Of a DNA stretch of 64,000 nt, positions 25,441-37,686 are shown in pieces. The position numbers were made by a program, and so were the translations under genes. The stretch's first letter is position 1. Each line of letters begins with the position of its first letter. The notes below the pieces were generated by a model. That model had not been told where the DNA came from and made no database searches. It worked only from the letters and a program-made list of their open reading frames with translations. The stretch is from assembly GCF_036785885.1 (NCBI RefSeq), contig NC_092326.1:43539072-43603071 (forward strand), given 5' to 3'. This DNA is from Coffea arabica (lineage: Eukaryota; Streptophyta; Magnoliopsida; Gentianales; Rubiaceae).

Positions 25441-26054
25441 TTTGTTCTCTTATTTTACGCGTTAGATCTAGCTGTTTAAAGCATTCACATTTTCGTAGGG
25501 TCGTAAATATTATCTAAGAGATGAAGATTAGAGCTCAAAGGTGTATTTCCTTTTGTGACCCCCCCCACCCCCACCCCCACCCCAAAAAAAAAAAGAAAAA
25601 TAATCAGGTTGGAAGGAGTCAAGGAGATTTCAATATTGCAAATTTCTTGTCGGAGTTTTTAGACTTCTTTTTTTTTTCAGTAGAAGGAGTTTTTAGACAT
25701 CTATTACACGGGCCTGTTACGCGGGGGCTTCAGTCACACCGCAATACAATACAACTAGTTTATTTTGATTGTCGGGCATACTCCCCAGACAAGCCTAATC
25801 ACTCAGTAATCAAGGCAAGAGTAATTAGTGCGGTATTATGTTGTAGTTTACTGACTAATCAACGAGGTTTTTTCTGACAAAATTGAAGTCAATTAGATTG
25901 TTCTGACCATAGACCAGGCCCGCTTACCAATGATTCTTACTGTGGGGATTCATAAAAGCTAATGGGTGTCTGTCAATGAGGCATTATTAGTGTATGGCCC
26001 AATCGCCTAGTTAATAAAACCCAGCCCGTGCCTTATTAGTGTCTCTTTATTTAT
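25441..26054. other. Spacer, nothing recognised
   Basis: It contains a C-rich/A-rich simple sequence at about 25560-25600 and no supportable gene. Confidence 0.4.
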
Positions 26055-26056
26055 TA

Positions 26057-26384
26057 CTCCCTCCGTCCCATTTGATAGTCCCGTTTTCCTTTTTCATCTG
26101 TTTCAAATTATAATTCACTTTCTAATTGAAGAGTGTAGTTGTATTTTAATTTTACTAAAATACCCTTATTCAATGTAAGTTGTTATTATTATAAACCTAC
26201 CCCATTTAATAAGAGTTGATTCTTTTTTTACCATCAATTCAAGTTCCCATAAAGTTGTACCATATTTAATATGAGGGTATTTTAGAAAAATAGCAATCTA
26301 AATTTACTTTTCCAACAAAGTTAACTACTTTTTCTTAAACTGCGTGAAAAAAGAAATGAAACTATCAAAATGGAACGGAGGAAG
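26057..26384. mobile_element. Stowaway-like (Tc1/mariner) MITE
   Basis: Classic plant ends: CTCCCTCCGTCCCATTTGAT on the left and, inverted, CTTCCTCCGTTCCATTTTGA on the right, with TA on both sides (26055-26056 and 26385-26386). It is 328 bp, AT-rich and non-coding. Confidence 0.88.
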
Positions 26385-26386
26385 TA

Positions 26387-26804
26387 TTATTAGTAGTGTC
26401 TCTTTAGTCTTTACTCTTTTTTTTCTCACAAGAGTCAAGAATGCACGCACACAGGTATAGTCAACAATAGGGAGTCATCAAAGAACGGTCCAAACGACAA
26501 TTTAAAAGAACTCACAAAAATCTGATTTAACCAATTGATGACAGAATTGAGCATTTGCGAACCTTAAATTCAGAGATTAATATCCCACGATCTTTCGATG
26601 CGGAACGGGAAGCCTCTCCCCCCCCCCCCCCTCCCCCTCCCCCTCCCCCCAAAAAAAAAACAGCACAACTCTTTACTCTTTACTCTTTTTGTGGTAATAT
26701 CATCAATTCTTGTGATTTGTGCACCCGTACATGGACACGCGCTAGTCCCTGATTGACTAAATGTAAGATCATGAGTTTCCCGTTTTGCGTCAAATGACCC
26801 CGTG
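26387..26804. other. Spacer with C-tract simple repeats
   Basis: A C/T-rich tract near 26617-26648 followed by a short A-tract. No gene is supported; the Pro-rich 65-codon frame across it is a product of the simple repeat. Confidence 0.4.
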
Positions 26805-26813
26805 TCCATCTTA

Positions 26814-28106
26814 GGGATAATTTCAGAAACCTTCCTTGATGTTTCTAACAGTTTCACTGCCATCCTCTGAGGTTTTCAAAATTTTGGAAATCTCCCCTAA
26901 AACTAACTAGCTAGTAACAAATCAGTCCAATTCAAATACAAAAATAAATATCTATTTGGTATTGGAAGAGATAAAATAATTTGATTCTATAACTACCCTC
27001 GAATTTTGTATTAGCTAGTTAATTTATTATGAAGAATATATATATTTTAAATTTTACCAAATGCGATGGGGTGTAAGTGAAATTGCTTTGCAAAAGTAAG
27101 GTTTCCATTTCAAGATTTTGTAACTATTACTACATTCATAGAGCATAAACAAAAGATTAACTTTCTAACTCTATAATAAGTTTAACAACTCAAAGTTTCA
27201 TCTACATATTCCACGTGTAATATTATACTTTATATCTATTATAACAAATCAGTTGCATAATTTGCTACAAGAAAAACAAACACATGTAAATTCTGTTACA
27301 GCCAATATTTCGATTTAAAAAAGACCATTTATTGAATAATCACAAACAAGAAAAAAAATTGTTATCATTAAAAGGTTTTTCAATTTAGTAGCATACAACT
27401 AACAATTTTTATCTATATTTCATATAACAGCAACACCTATTTTCCATGACAATAAAAAGTAACAATTAGGATAAAAAAGAAAAAAAACACTATAATTGTA
27501 TACCAATAATCAAATGGAGCACATTATATAGAACATAATACAAGCTATATAATGTCATATTTTTCATTTTTTGTTTGATCTAAGCTATTCGTTTTCATTT
27601 GTATGGTCACTATTAAGCATGGCTATTAATAATTACCTTAACATCTGCAATCAAATAATAAAATTTTCCAAAATTTAAGAGCAGAAAAATCTTAGAGACT
27701 GATCTTGAGATCAATCACCAAAATTTTGAGAAAAAATTGAGAGCAAATTTCCTCTTCGAATTTCCTAAATCCTTAGAAATGCTTAAAGAATCTCTAGTTC
27801 TCTTATTCCACAAAAATCACTAAACTCTGAATTATTGTTTTTATTCACGCACATAAATTATCAATCACAAAAATGTGCCTATATGTCATTATTTTTGTTA
27901 AACCTAGTTAATAACAATTTAACTAATTGTGTAAACATAATTGCAAAATATCTCCTCAGTTATGTGATAATTAAGTAATTTTTCCGTGATTGATGTAACA
28001 ATTAGACCCCAATGACCTGACAAGGGAAGTTTCTAATATTTTAAAAACCTTAGGGGATGGCAGTGAGACTGTCAAAAAGCTCAGGAAAGGTTTCTGAAAT
28101 TGTCCC
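26814..28106. mobile_element. Non-autonomous Mutator-like TIR element, 9-bp target duplication
   Basis: The 1293-bp element starts GGGATAATTTCAGAAACCTT. The reverse complement of its right end starts GGGACAATTTCAGAAACCTT. Inverted similarity continues for about 85 bp. TCCATCTTA directly flanks both sides (26805-26813 and 28107-28115), a perfect 9-bp duplication as produced by Mutator-like transposases. The core is AT-rich without coding capacity. Confidence 0.85.
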
Positions 28107-28359
28107 TCCATCTTATAATAAGTTCTCACGAGGAGAAGAGAATTCAGTAAATTCATTTCATGCATCATCCACTAAGTAAACATTTTTAGTACTTTGAGTT
28201 TCAATTCCTTGTGATCTTAAAAAATAATAATAATAAAATAAAATCCTTGTGTTGTTGGTTATAGCTGTTTCATACCTACCTTTATGGCCACAACAGGTAA
28301 AATTATTAGGAGTCAATAGAGTCATTTCCAACTTACTTATCTTAAGTGAGTTGGGGATA

Positions 28360-28766
28360 GGGCTGCAAACGAGTCGAGTCGAGTTTTGAGTTAATCGAGC
28401 TGAGTTTCGACTAAATTTTACTAAACTTGAGCTCGAGCTCGAGCTCGACGAGCCGGCAATTTTCAAGCTCGAGCTCGAAAAAAATAAAAAAATATTTTTT
28501 ATATTTTTAAAAAAATAAATAAAATAATTTTTTTCTTAATAAATAATAAAATATTAAGAATATATACGTAATTTTACTATGAAAATAAAAAATAAAAAAT
28601 AAATATATATAATATACGTAATTTTATTATTAAATGAATAAATATATATATATATATATATAGTCAAGCTCGCGAGCCGGCTCAAACTCGCGAGCTAACG
28701 AGCCTAATATTCTGAGCTCGAGCTTGACTCGAGCCGCTCGCGAGCGGCTCGATTCGTTTGCAGCCC
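28360..28766. mobile_element. hAT-like MITE rich in TCGAG/CTCGAG words, copy 1
   Basis: The ends AGGGCTGCAAACGAGTCGAG and GGCTCGATTCGTTTGCAGCC(CT) are inverted copies. The subterminal zones are packed with GAGCTCGAG palindromes, and the middle is an A/T-only tract. Flanking GTTGGGGA and GTTGGAGA (7 of 8) suggest an 8-bp hAT target duplication. A relative lies at 41497-41866. Confidence 0.75.
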
Positions 28767-28774
28767 TAGTTGGA

Positions 28775-29949
28775 GAATGCATAAGGTGCGGATATGATCC
28801 CTTGAGCTACTTGGCTCATTTTCGATAATTGATACCTAATCAAGTTCAGATTCCATGTATCGTGAGTATTTATTGGTTACCCATTAATACACCTAAATCA
28901 TACACAATTTACAGTAGGGTTGAAAACAAGTTTCAACTAACTGGATAGAAGTATGTTTCAGGATTGGTTTGAAAATTAAAAGAAATGTTTGACTTTGACT
29001 TGTTTTTTAAAGAAATTGATTGAGATTAGTTCGAAATTTCAAATTTATGTTCACAAAAAACTTAGTTTAGTAATCAAAATATTGAGTTCAAGCACATATA
29101 ATCAAAACTTGGTTTGGCTTGAAATTTCATGTTGTATTATATAGAGATTTTCACCTTAATTTATTGCTTTTTTTTTTCCTTAATTTTTGCTCTATGACAT
29201 TCAAGAAATTTATTACAATAAATTAGAGATGTGATTAAAGTCAATTATGACTATTCAAAAAATCTATTACAATGAATTAAAGATGTGATTAAAATCAATT
29301 ATACTTATTCAAGAGACGAGTATTATATGCTTGCTGTTTTCTAAGATAATCAATACACGAAAAGAAAACTATAGGTATATTTTTATAAAATTTACTTACT
29401 TTGTATGTTTTGAACAAATCGAGTCGGACAATGTGAAGATCGTGATTGGTTTGTTAATATTTTCAAATTTAAAATCATTTTTGAGTTTGAATTAATACCT
29501 AAACAAACAAATATAAATGAGTTTGGTTCAAGTCGAGTTCAAATCAAGTACCAAATACCAAACTAGTTGATTTGATTTATAGCCCTAATGTACAGTTAAC
29601 TACTCCCCTATAAAGGTATTATGAGTGTTTAATGGCTACAGGTTGTATACCTAAATCACACACAACTCATCATATGAATGCGTGTACTAAAAATTATTAC
29701 TGTTTTTTATATTTATATACATTCTTTAATTAACTTTATTTTTTAAAATTTAATACCTAATTTATATTCTAATGAGTGTTGAACAGGGGGACTTTCATGA
29801 TCAAATGAGGCCTCATCCGACTAAAACACAAACAAAACAAAAAAAAAATAGAAGCCAAATGTTTGGAGAAGAAGAGTAGGTCTTGTACAGCTGATTAGTC
29901 CTGCTAGGATTTGATTTTTATTTTAAGAAAAATCGATAGAACATAAAAT
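28775..29949. other. AT-rich spacer with a short tandem duplication
   Basis: A unit of about 68 bp near 29200-29315 is repeated twice (shared words include aaatctattacaat-type and gagatgtgattaaa-type strings). No gene is supported. Confidence 0.45.
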
Positions 29950-29960
29950 AATCAAATTGG

Positions 29961-30110
29961 CTTTTTTTTTTCATGTATGGAGGCTAATCCCCCCAGGTTG
30001 GGCGGAGCTTTGCCCCAAAGATACCCAACAACGGTAGCACGTGAGGGTCGAACTTGGGACCTTGCTGTAACTGCAGACGACTAGTTCCAGCCGAGCTACC
30101 CACGAGAGGC
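29961..30110 (-). mobile_element. tRNA-derived SINE
   Basis: Read on the minus strand, the element begins GCCTCTCGTGGG. It carries a pol III A box TAGCTCGGCTGG (30087-30098) and B box AGTTCGACCCT (30044-30054) at tRNA-like spacing, continues through a GC-rich unrelated body, and ends in an A tract (T run 29962-29971 on plus). AATCAAAT on both sides (29950-29957 and 30111-30118) is a candidate target duplication. The tRNA-like part lacks a cloverleaf 3' half, so it is not a tRNA gene. Confidence 0.75.
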
Positions 30111-30118
30111 AATCAAAT

Positions 30119-31154
30119 CAAATAAAATTGGCATTTGCGAATAGGAATTGTCGCTGATTAATGAGATCCTATTAATGTTCAACTCATGCACAAAGATAAA
30201 ATGTCGCGTGTTGGATATGTGATTTTCTAAAAAGGTTTTTTTTTTTCACTAAACATGTTTTTCAATTAGTTTTATATTATTTCGAATTAATTTTACTTTA
30301 CACTCTTCAACTACACCTTAAAATAAGATAGTTTAGTCCCAGAAAAATATTGTCCCAATTAAATAAAATCATTGACCAAAGCAAGACACATTTTATACTT
30401 TAGGAACTGAAGTGGTATAAATTATACTCAATACTGTTGAAAAAATAATTGAAGGGTACAAAGTAGAATGAAACCTCTATTATTTCCATCACATCACACC
30501 AAGAGTGCTCATTGCCTAAAAAAAAAAAAATAGCGACTATTAATGCAATGAAAGGTAGGAAAATTTTTTGTGTACTTCACAGTACACATGGCGAAATAAT
30601 CAAGAAAACCATTAAAAAACAATAAAGTTTCAACGTGAATTCCTTAATATTTTTACGTCATCATAATCCGGGAAAGGATTACTCTTATTTACATGATACG
30701 CCATTTAAGTAAATAACCGTTTTAAAATATGCCGTACCAATATCCATTCATTCGATTCTCACATTAAAATGGTCACTTTATCCTAGTTTTCACACGAGGA
30801 ATCTAAAGATGAAAGGTAGGATGCCCCCATTGACACCTCGGAGATTTTAATGATTCTAAACGTGCAGGTACAACACGAGTACGCACCTTTTTTTTTTTTT
30901 TTTTTTTTCAAGTCCTGTTCTATTATACTAAGAGGGTTTTAGGGAAGAAAGGGAAATCCAATTCTATTACGAAGGCAACTAATAATAATGAGATTAGTTT
31001 GGATTCTATTACTTTTTTGTTGCAGAACTGTCTGCTGACCTGTCAAGTTGCAATAAAATTTATAATTTTGATATAGAAATCGAACTCTTTGTCAGGGAGA
31101 AATAGTTAATTTTGAGATAGAAATCAAATTCTCGAGAATTCATTGAAAAATTTA
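30119..31154. other. AT-rich spacer, no gene recognised
   Basis: A long T tract at about 30883-30908 is the only striking feature. No gene is supported. Confidence 0.4.
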
Positions 31155-31305
31155 AGACCTTATTCGGATTGCTGTTTTTCGTCGAAAAATTACGTCGTTT
31201 TCCGTAATCACATTTCCCTATTATCTTTTTTTCTCACGTACATTAAATCGCTAGAGTAATTTTTTCGTGAAAAATCATGAAAAATGCAATCCAAACACAA
31301 CCTTA
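31155..31305. mobile_element. Short MITE (about 150 bp)
   Basis: The left end agaccttattcggattgc and the reverse complement of the right end aaggttgtgtttggattgc match imperfectly and continue with ttttc on both sides. The core has ttacgtcgttttccgt-type words. Non-coding; superfamily uncertain. Confidence 0.6.
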
Positions 31306-32007
31306 ATATGTAAGTCAGGAACTCAACTCCGATTCAAAACGTCAAACTATTAGGTTTCGAATCCTTATGTATATATTAACCGTTCTTTCTTTCTGTATCT
31401 CTCAAATTAACATAAAACATAATTTTTTTATTCATGCATCTAAATGTCTTGCTTCTTGGCAACAACTGAGTTTCCAAGTTGTCAGTAATAAGCAGCTAAT
31501 GATCTCAAAAAAAGAATAGATAAAAAAAAAAAAAAAGAAGGGATTGTTCTCTTCCTTTATATAACTCACTCTGAATCTGGTCAGTTCATTCTACAATTAG
31601 CCCCACCAACAAGGGACAAACTGACAATCAGGAACAAACAAACAAACAACCACTACACCCCCATAATTGCAAGATTAGCCACTAGATTACAAGTTTCCAG
31701 ACACTTAAAGTGCCCCCAAAAGGGCAAAAAAAAAAGAAAAAGAAATAGTAATTCCTAAACTAAAGCCCCACCACACCATCTTTCTCAACTCTCAAGTCTT
31801 TAGTGAGTGAAAAGACATTACCACCCTTTTACCAGCATTAAACCATGTTTGACTCCTCTTTTCTCTCACACTCGCACTCATCAGCCTATCTGTCTCCCTC
31901 TAAAAATCTCTGCTAAATTTTGGCAGTTACCTTTTATATTTTTCTCTCCTCAATAAAAAAAAAAAAAAAAAAACTTTAGCACCAATCGCTCGGGTGCTAC
32001 AAACTAC
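31306..32007. other. AT-rich spacer, no gene recognised
   Basis: It contains A-tracts (about 31525 and 31957) and pyrimidine-rich stretches but no supportable ORF. Confidence 0.4.
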
Positions 32008-32204
32008 GGCATTATTTGGTAAGCAAGTTTTTGGTTAAATTTATCTGTTATAAATTTTTTAATAATTTTAACTACAGTAATCTTCATTTTTTAAAAATAT
32101 TCAAAAATTTATATATTTTAAAATTATTTTTTTTGTAATTTCTATAATAATTTATAATTAAATTTTAAACAAATAATCAAAAATATCACTTACCAAACAG
32201 GCCT
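32008..32204. mobile_element. Short MITE with TTTGGTAAG ends
   Basis: The left end GGCATTATTTGGTAAGCAAG and the reverse complement of the right end GGCCTGTTTGGTAAGTGATA match over about 20 bp and remain similar for about 45 bp. The core is A/T-only and non-coding. The target duplication is unclear. Confidence 0.65.
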
Positions 32205-32396
32205 GCGACTACAACAACAACCAGGAGAAGTATACCACCACCAATAACAACAACATTTTGCTAGACACAAGAATCACCATCATCTCTACTTCCTCGAGCC
32301 CCAAGCCCCCCTCAACCTTCCTACCTTCTCCCTTGATTCTCTCTCTCTATTTTTATCTCTTTCTCAAGCGTTTTTAACCAATTAGATTACTTTTTA

Positions 32397-33888
32397 GGGA
32401 TAATTGCAAAAACCTCTCTTGAGATTTCTAACATTTGCACTGACCTCCCCTGTAGTTTGAAAAATTACACTGACCTTCCTGAGATTACTAATCCTTTGCA
32501 AATTTAGTCCAAACGATTAAAATATTATTTTAGGGAGTGAAATTAGAATTTTGTACCAGATTTGCCCTTTGTGCTACATATCCAATGAATGACAAAGTAC
32601 TATAAATCAATTAATAATTAATAAATTTTAAGGAGTATAATTTATGGACAAACACGCGTTACTCATTTAAAGTACCAACTCTTTACGAGTATTTTACTTT
32701 CAAATATTTAATTTATGATAAATATATCAATGTTTGTAAGTAAAATTCAAAAATTTTTATAGTAATGTTCTTGCAAAAAGGAAATCGATAAGTTATTTAT
32801 TTAATATAAATTAAATATTTTTTTAAAAATAAATGGCCCATAAAGTATTAATTTTTTATGACTTTCATCAATTACACGAATAAAGTATTCGCTCTTTATG
32901 TGTATTTTATTTTGAATCATTTAATTTATGTTAAATACAAATGTTTGTAACTAAAATTGAAAAAGTGTTATATTAATATTTTTACGGAAGAGAGATTGGT
33001 GGGTTTTGTATTTAAAAAAAATTAAATATTTGAAAGTAAATATAAATATGTATTTGAGCGTAAATATTTTTATTAAATTAAATGTTTGAAAGTAAAATAC
33101 CCTTAAAGAACCGGTACTTTAAATAGTTACCGACTCTTTATAGGCAAACACGTATTACTCATTTAAAGCACCGGTTTTTTACGGATATTTTACTTTCAAA
33201 CATTTAATTTATGATAAATATATCAATGTTTATTAGTAAAATTCAAAAAGTGTTAAAGTAATATTCTTGTAAAAAGGAAATCGGTAGGTTATTTATTTAA
33301 TATAAATTAAATATATATTTTTTAAAATGACCATAAAGTATTAATTCTTTGTGACTTTCATCCATTACATAAGTAAAGTATTGGCTCTTTATGGGTATTT
33401 TATTCTGAATCATTTAATTTATGTTAAATACATAAATGTTTGTAACTAAAATTGAAAAAGTGTTATATTAATATTTTTACGGAAGAGAGATTGGTAGTTT
33501 TTGTATTTAACAAAAATTAAATATTTGAAAGTAAATACAATTATGTATTTGAGCATAAATATTTGTATTAAATTAAATGTTTAAAAGTAAAATACCCATA
33601 AAGAGTCGGTACTTTAAATAGGTAATGCATATTTGTCTATAAACTATACTCCTTAAAGTTTATTAATTGTTAATTGATTTGTAGTATTTTATCATTCATT
33701 GAACATGTAGTACAAAGGACAAATTTAGTAAAAAATTATAATTTCACTTCCTAAAACAATATTTTAATCGTTTGGAATGAATTTGCAAAGGATTAGTAAC
33801 CTCAGGGGAGGTCAGTGTAATTTTTCAAACTATAAGGAAGGTCAGTGCAAATATTAGAAACCTCAGGGGAGGTTTCTGCAATTATCCC
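32397..33888. mobile_element. Foldback-type Mutator-like element with TIRs of about 310 bp
   Basis: The left end GGGATAATTGCAAAAACCTC and the reverse complement of the right end GGGATAATTGCAGAAACCTC begin an inverted repeat that stays recognisable for about 310 bp. Each TIR starts with subterminal repeats of the type cactgacctccc...gaggttt. TACTTTTTA occurs at 32388-32396 and again at 33892-33900, three bases after the right CCC, a near-adjacent 9-bp duplication. The interior is a tandem duplication of about 494 bp (units near 32650-33143 and 33144-33640). No coding capacity. The termini are related to those of 26814-28106. Confidence 0.8.
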
Positions 33889-33900
33889 TTATACTTTTTA

Positions 33901-34519
33901 TTACCAGAAAATTCCCAGTGTCTAAGCCTTCATCTATAATAGTGCTAGGAACTTCTTCAACAGTATCCCTTTGTTTATCATAATTTTTTTATATCTGCAG
34001 AACAAAAGTTGAAATGAGAAGATGAAATTGGTAGTAAAAGAAAATATCCCCTCCTTCCCTTCCTGTTTGTTGTGACTAGCGACAGGTCCCTCTCTTTCTC
34101 TGACTGTGAGACCACCTCCTTTTTTTTTTTTTTTGTGCAGAATCTCTGTTTTTGTGCGTGTCTGTGTGTGATATGTAATGCATGTGTGTGTGTGTGAGAC
34201 TAGTGACCAGTGCCCGCCTCCCTCGTTTACAGAAGAAAAAACCCAACTTTTTCCTCCCTCCTCTCCCCGGTCTGAAATGGCTCAATGTGGGCTGATCTGC
34301 GACCATGTTCAAGAACCTATTTTTTTGGCCGGAACCATCTTTCGACTTCCAGATGGAAAGCGGGCAGGTCTAAACCTTCCCTGAAAGGCAAACTTTTTTC
34401 CCCTTATTTCGCTGAAAATCCAAAGTTTTTCGACCCACATTGCTCCAAGACTCCACCTTTTCTTTACCGTCTTTTAGATATACCCATTTCCCCGATATTT
34501 TCTCGTAAACAGGAGAGAA
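33901..34519 (+). promoter_or_regulatory. Promoter and 5' leader of the DUF630/DUF632 gene
   Basis: Pyrimidine-rich leader-like sequence with a T tract (34120-34134) and a GT repeat (about 34181-34196). TCTCGTAAACAG directly before GAGAGAA-ATG could be the acceptor of a leader intron, but I cannot fix its donor. Confidence 0.4.
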
Positions 34520-37500
34520 ATGGGGTGTGTGGCTTCCAGGTTAGAAGAGGAAGAGGAAGTAGTGTCCATATGCAGAGATAGAAAGCACCAGCTGAAGTTG
34601 GCTGTAGAGAGAAGATATGCTCTGGCAGATGCACATTATAGATACTGTCAAGCACTCTATGGTGTCTCAGCAGCTATTAGGCTCTTTGTTGCTCGCCATT
34701 CTTCTCCTGCTTCTCCATTTATGATCACTTTTCCACCTCCTACTCCACCTTCTCCTCCCCCAGAAAATGTGGTCTCCAACCCCCTGTTCCTTCAGCAAAC
34801 ACCATCGGAACCAACCAAGGAAGCTCTTACCTGTGAGTCCTGCGAGTCTTCAACTGCATCAGACTCTTCAGAGGAGGAAATAGAAGAAAGAGTGGAGAAA
34901 GAAGAACCGCCCTCTTGTGGGTATTTTTACATGGAAATGCCTCAATCAATGCCCTCTCCACATAGAGATTTTGGTTGGGATTTTTTTAACCCTTTTACTA
35001 GCGTTAGGCCAGAGATAATAAATGGGTATAATCGGATATCTGAGGAGGATTTGAGGGTTGTTAGGGAGCGAGAAGGAATTCCCGAATTGGAAGAAGAAGG
35101 GGAAAGATTTGAGGAAGAAAGTAATGCAGTAGTGGTAGAAGAGAAATTGGGTGGGCGGCATCATGAGGAAAGCAGCAGGGTTGAGGTTGCCAAGGCAGTG
35201 AATGATAGTAATGTGAGCCAGGTGGAGCAAAAGGGCTTAACTGTCATTGACACGCCTGTGAGAGGGAGAGAGTTGTTGGAAGCTCTTCAGGATATTGAAG
35301 ACCATTTTATCAGAGCTTACGATTCTGGCAAGGAATTGTCTAGAATGTTAGAGGTCAATAGGGTCCAGCTGCAATCTAACTTGGAGGAGATAAAAGGTAT
35401 AAACTATTTCTTCCGTCCTTCTTTTCAACCAACTAAATTATAGGCGCATGTGTCCTGTGTGCTGTTTTCGATTGTAATGATGTGTTAGCCGTCAACTTTC
35501 GTTTACTTGGTTAACATACTACAAGCATATCGTTACATTTTTCTTGAATTTTTGCTTCAGAGACTTGGAGATGATAAGGTGGTATGACCTCCAAGTCCTA
35601 ATGTGCTGCTGTAAATTTTTTCTCTCCTACGGTCCTACCTTGGAAAGTTACATTTGGCTTCAGAGTGCTTTAGTCGTGTTTATCACTACGTATTGTTCTT
35701 TCTGTATGTCTGGTGGGTTCTACATTGTCTACCTTTAAGTAAGTGTGTAGCATGCTTCTGTTAACCTTTACAAATACCCTGCATCACCTTTGCGCCTTTA
35801 TATTTTGACAGCAAAAGAACTTGTAATAGTTCACAGTGACATTTTTATGGGGCACATTCACTCTCTTCTATCGCAACCCAGTATAGATTGCATGTCTTTT
35901 GCAAGTATCATCCGTGTTACGGAAATGTACTTTAAAAGATAAATAACAATGAAAGATAAATAACCCAGTGAGATTGTTACAGAAATGTCCTTTACTTGCT
36001 ATGGAAATGGCAATTAATTTCAGATGTTGAAGTACTGAATTCTTTTCTGATAAGGCTGAGTTCATGTATGGCATGATGAGTTTGCTTTTTCAGTTTTTTT
36101 TTTGGCATTTTTTTCATTCATTTCTGATTTGCATATTTAAAGATTGCAACTTTTACTTCCAGTTGCCAATGATGCAATCGTACTAAAGCAAATCTTGATT
36201 CATTTCTTGTGTGGATCAGAGAACTCAACAAAATTGATCCAGGCTATAACTTGGCGATCCACTTCTTCTCGTTCTTCATCATGTAAGAGTCTTGTAGCGT
36301 CGAGTTCCAAAAACTGTTTGACATGGACTGAATTCAAGAATGATCTTTTTGATGATTATGGAGGAATGGATTCTGGAAGCCATTCGCTGACATTGGGAAG
36401 GATATATGCTTGGGAGAAGAAGCTCTATGAAGAAGTTAAGGTAGATGATATAGTTCTTGCCATAACTTTCGTCCTTGTTCTCTTCCCATTTAGTTTATGG
36501 CATTTGACCTGAAATTTGTTTGCCCTCAGGCTGGGGACAACACTAGGCAACTATATGAGAGGAAATGCAATCAACTAAGAAACCAAGATGCCAGAGGAGT
36601 TGAAGGGGCCACTGTAGATAAAACAAGAGCAGCAGTGAAAGATTTGTATAGCAGGATCCTTGTTGCAATTCGAAGTGCTGAAACCATATCCCAAAGAATT
36701 GAGAAACTCAGGGACGAGGAGCTCCAGCCCCAAATTATGGAACTGCTTCAAGGGTAAGGAGGTATTCTGGAGTGAAAGAAGGAAGATTACCTGATACGCT
36801 TACTAATATTGTCACCTGGTTTGCTGAAAGTGTTTTACTTTGCTGCAGCATGATGAGGTGCTGGAAAACCATGTTGGAATCCCATGAAATCCAGAATAAG
36901 ATCATGTTTGAAGTGAAAACTTTCACATGTCCTACATTTGGAAAGTTCTGCAATGATTCTCACCGGCTTTCAACTCTGCAGCTTGGTGCTGAGCTTCGGA
37001 ATTGGCGGACATGCTTTACCGAATATGTTGCATCCCAGAAGGCATACGTTGAAGCACTGCATGGCTGGATTTCAAAGTTTATTGTCCCTGAAGTTGAATT
37101 CTATTCGAGAAGCAGAATTTCTGCTCCACCATGTCGAGAAAATGGACCACCTCTTCTTACCATTTGCCGTGATTGGTTAGCTTCCCTGGACAAATTGCCT
37201 GACAAGGATGTTGGCTCTGCCTTAAGAAGCTGTGAAAAGGATATTAGAGCTCTGTGGGTTCAGCAGGGAGAGGAACAGCAACAGAAAAGGAAAGTTGATA
37301 GCCTGTCTAAAGAACTAGATAGAAAGATTCTTGTATTTCAGAAGGCTGAGAATAAATTTCATGAATTAAAGTCAACAGATCATAAATTGGATCTGGAGAG
37401 TGATCGTGGGGCTGAGTGCTTTAAAGAGAGGAAGGATTTATTGGACAACTTCAGGGGAAAAGTTGACATGGAAAAGGAAAACCACCAGAACTGCATGCAA

Positions 37501-37686
37501 GAAACTCAAAGGATAACGTTGAATGGATTTCAGACAGGTTTTGGCAGAGTGTTCGAGTCTATGACAGAGTTTTCCAAGATTACATTGAAAATGTTTAATG
37601 ATCTATCAAGCAGCAGTCACGATGCTGAGAAATTCGGCAGCGTGTCGTATTCCAAAGGCTCCCAACTTGAAGATGGCAAAAGGTGA
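34520..37686 (+). CDS. DUF630/DUF632 domain protein (NRG2/REL2-like, putative bZIP-type)
   Basis: A plant-specific protein of the family that includes Arabidopsis NRG2 and rice ROLLED AND ERECT LEAF 2. Coding exons are 34520-35396, 36220-36440, 36530-36753 and 36849-37686, all GT-AG, giving 719 residues. The N-terminus MGCVASRLEEEE is the DUF630 start and a probable N-myristoylation signal (Gly2). It is followed by CRDRKHQLKLAVERRYALADAHYRYC. A Pro-rich stretch (PPPTPPSPPP) and an acidic, Glu-rich linker lead to DUF632, which begins near RGRELLEALQDIEDHFIRAY and runs through ENSTKLIQAITW and YAWEKKLYEEVK to the C-terminal coiled coil (about 570-640). Members act in nitrate signalling or leaf development; the role of this copy cannot be told from sequence. 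The exon 2 acceptor was chosen by family fit; see the alternative acceptor in the findings. Confidence 0.9.

Noticed and set aside
30044-30110. Possible tRNA gene on the minus strand
   Set aside because: A and B boxes are present, but no cloverleaf can be closed and a SINE body plus A tail follows.
32397-33888. Possible LTR retrotransposon
   Set aside because: The long terminal repeats are inverted, not direct, and there are no TG...CA ends or coding regions.
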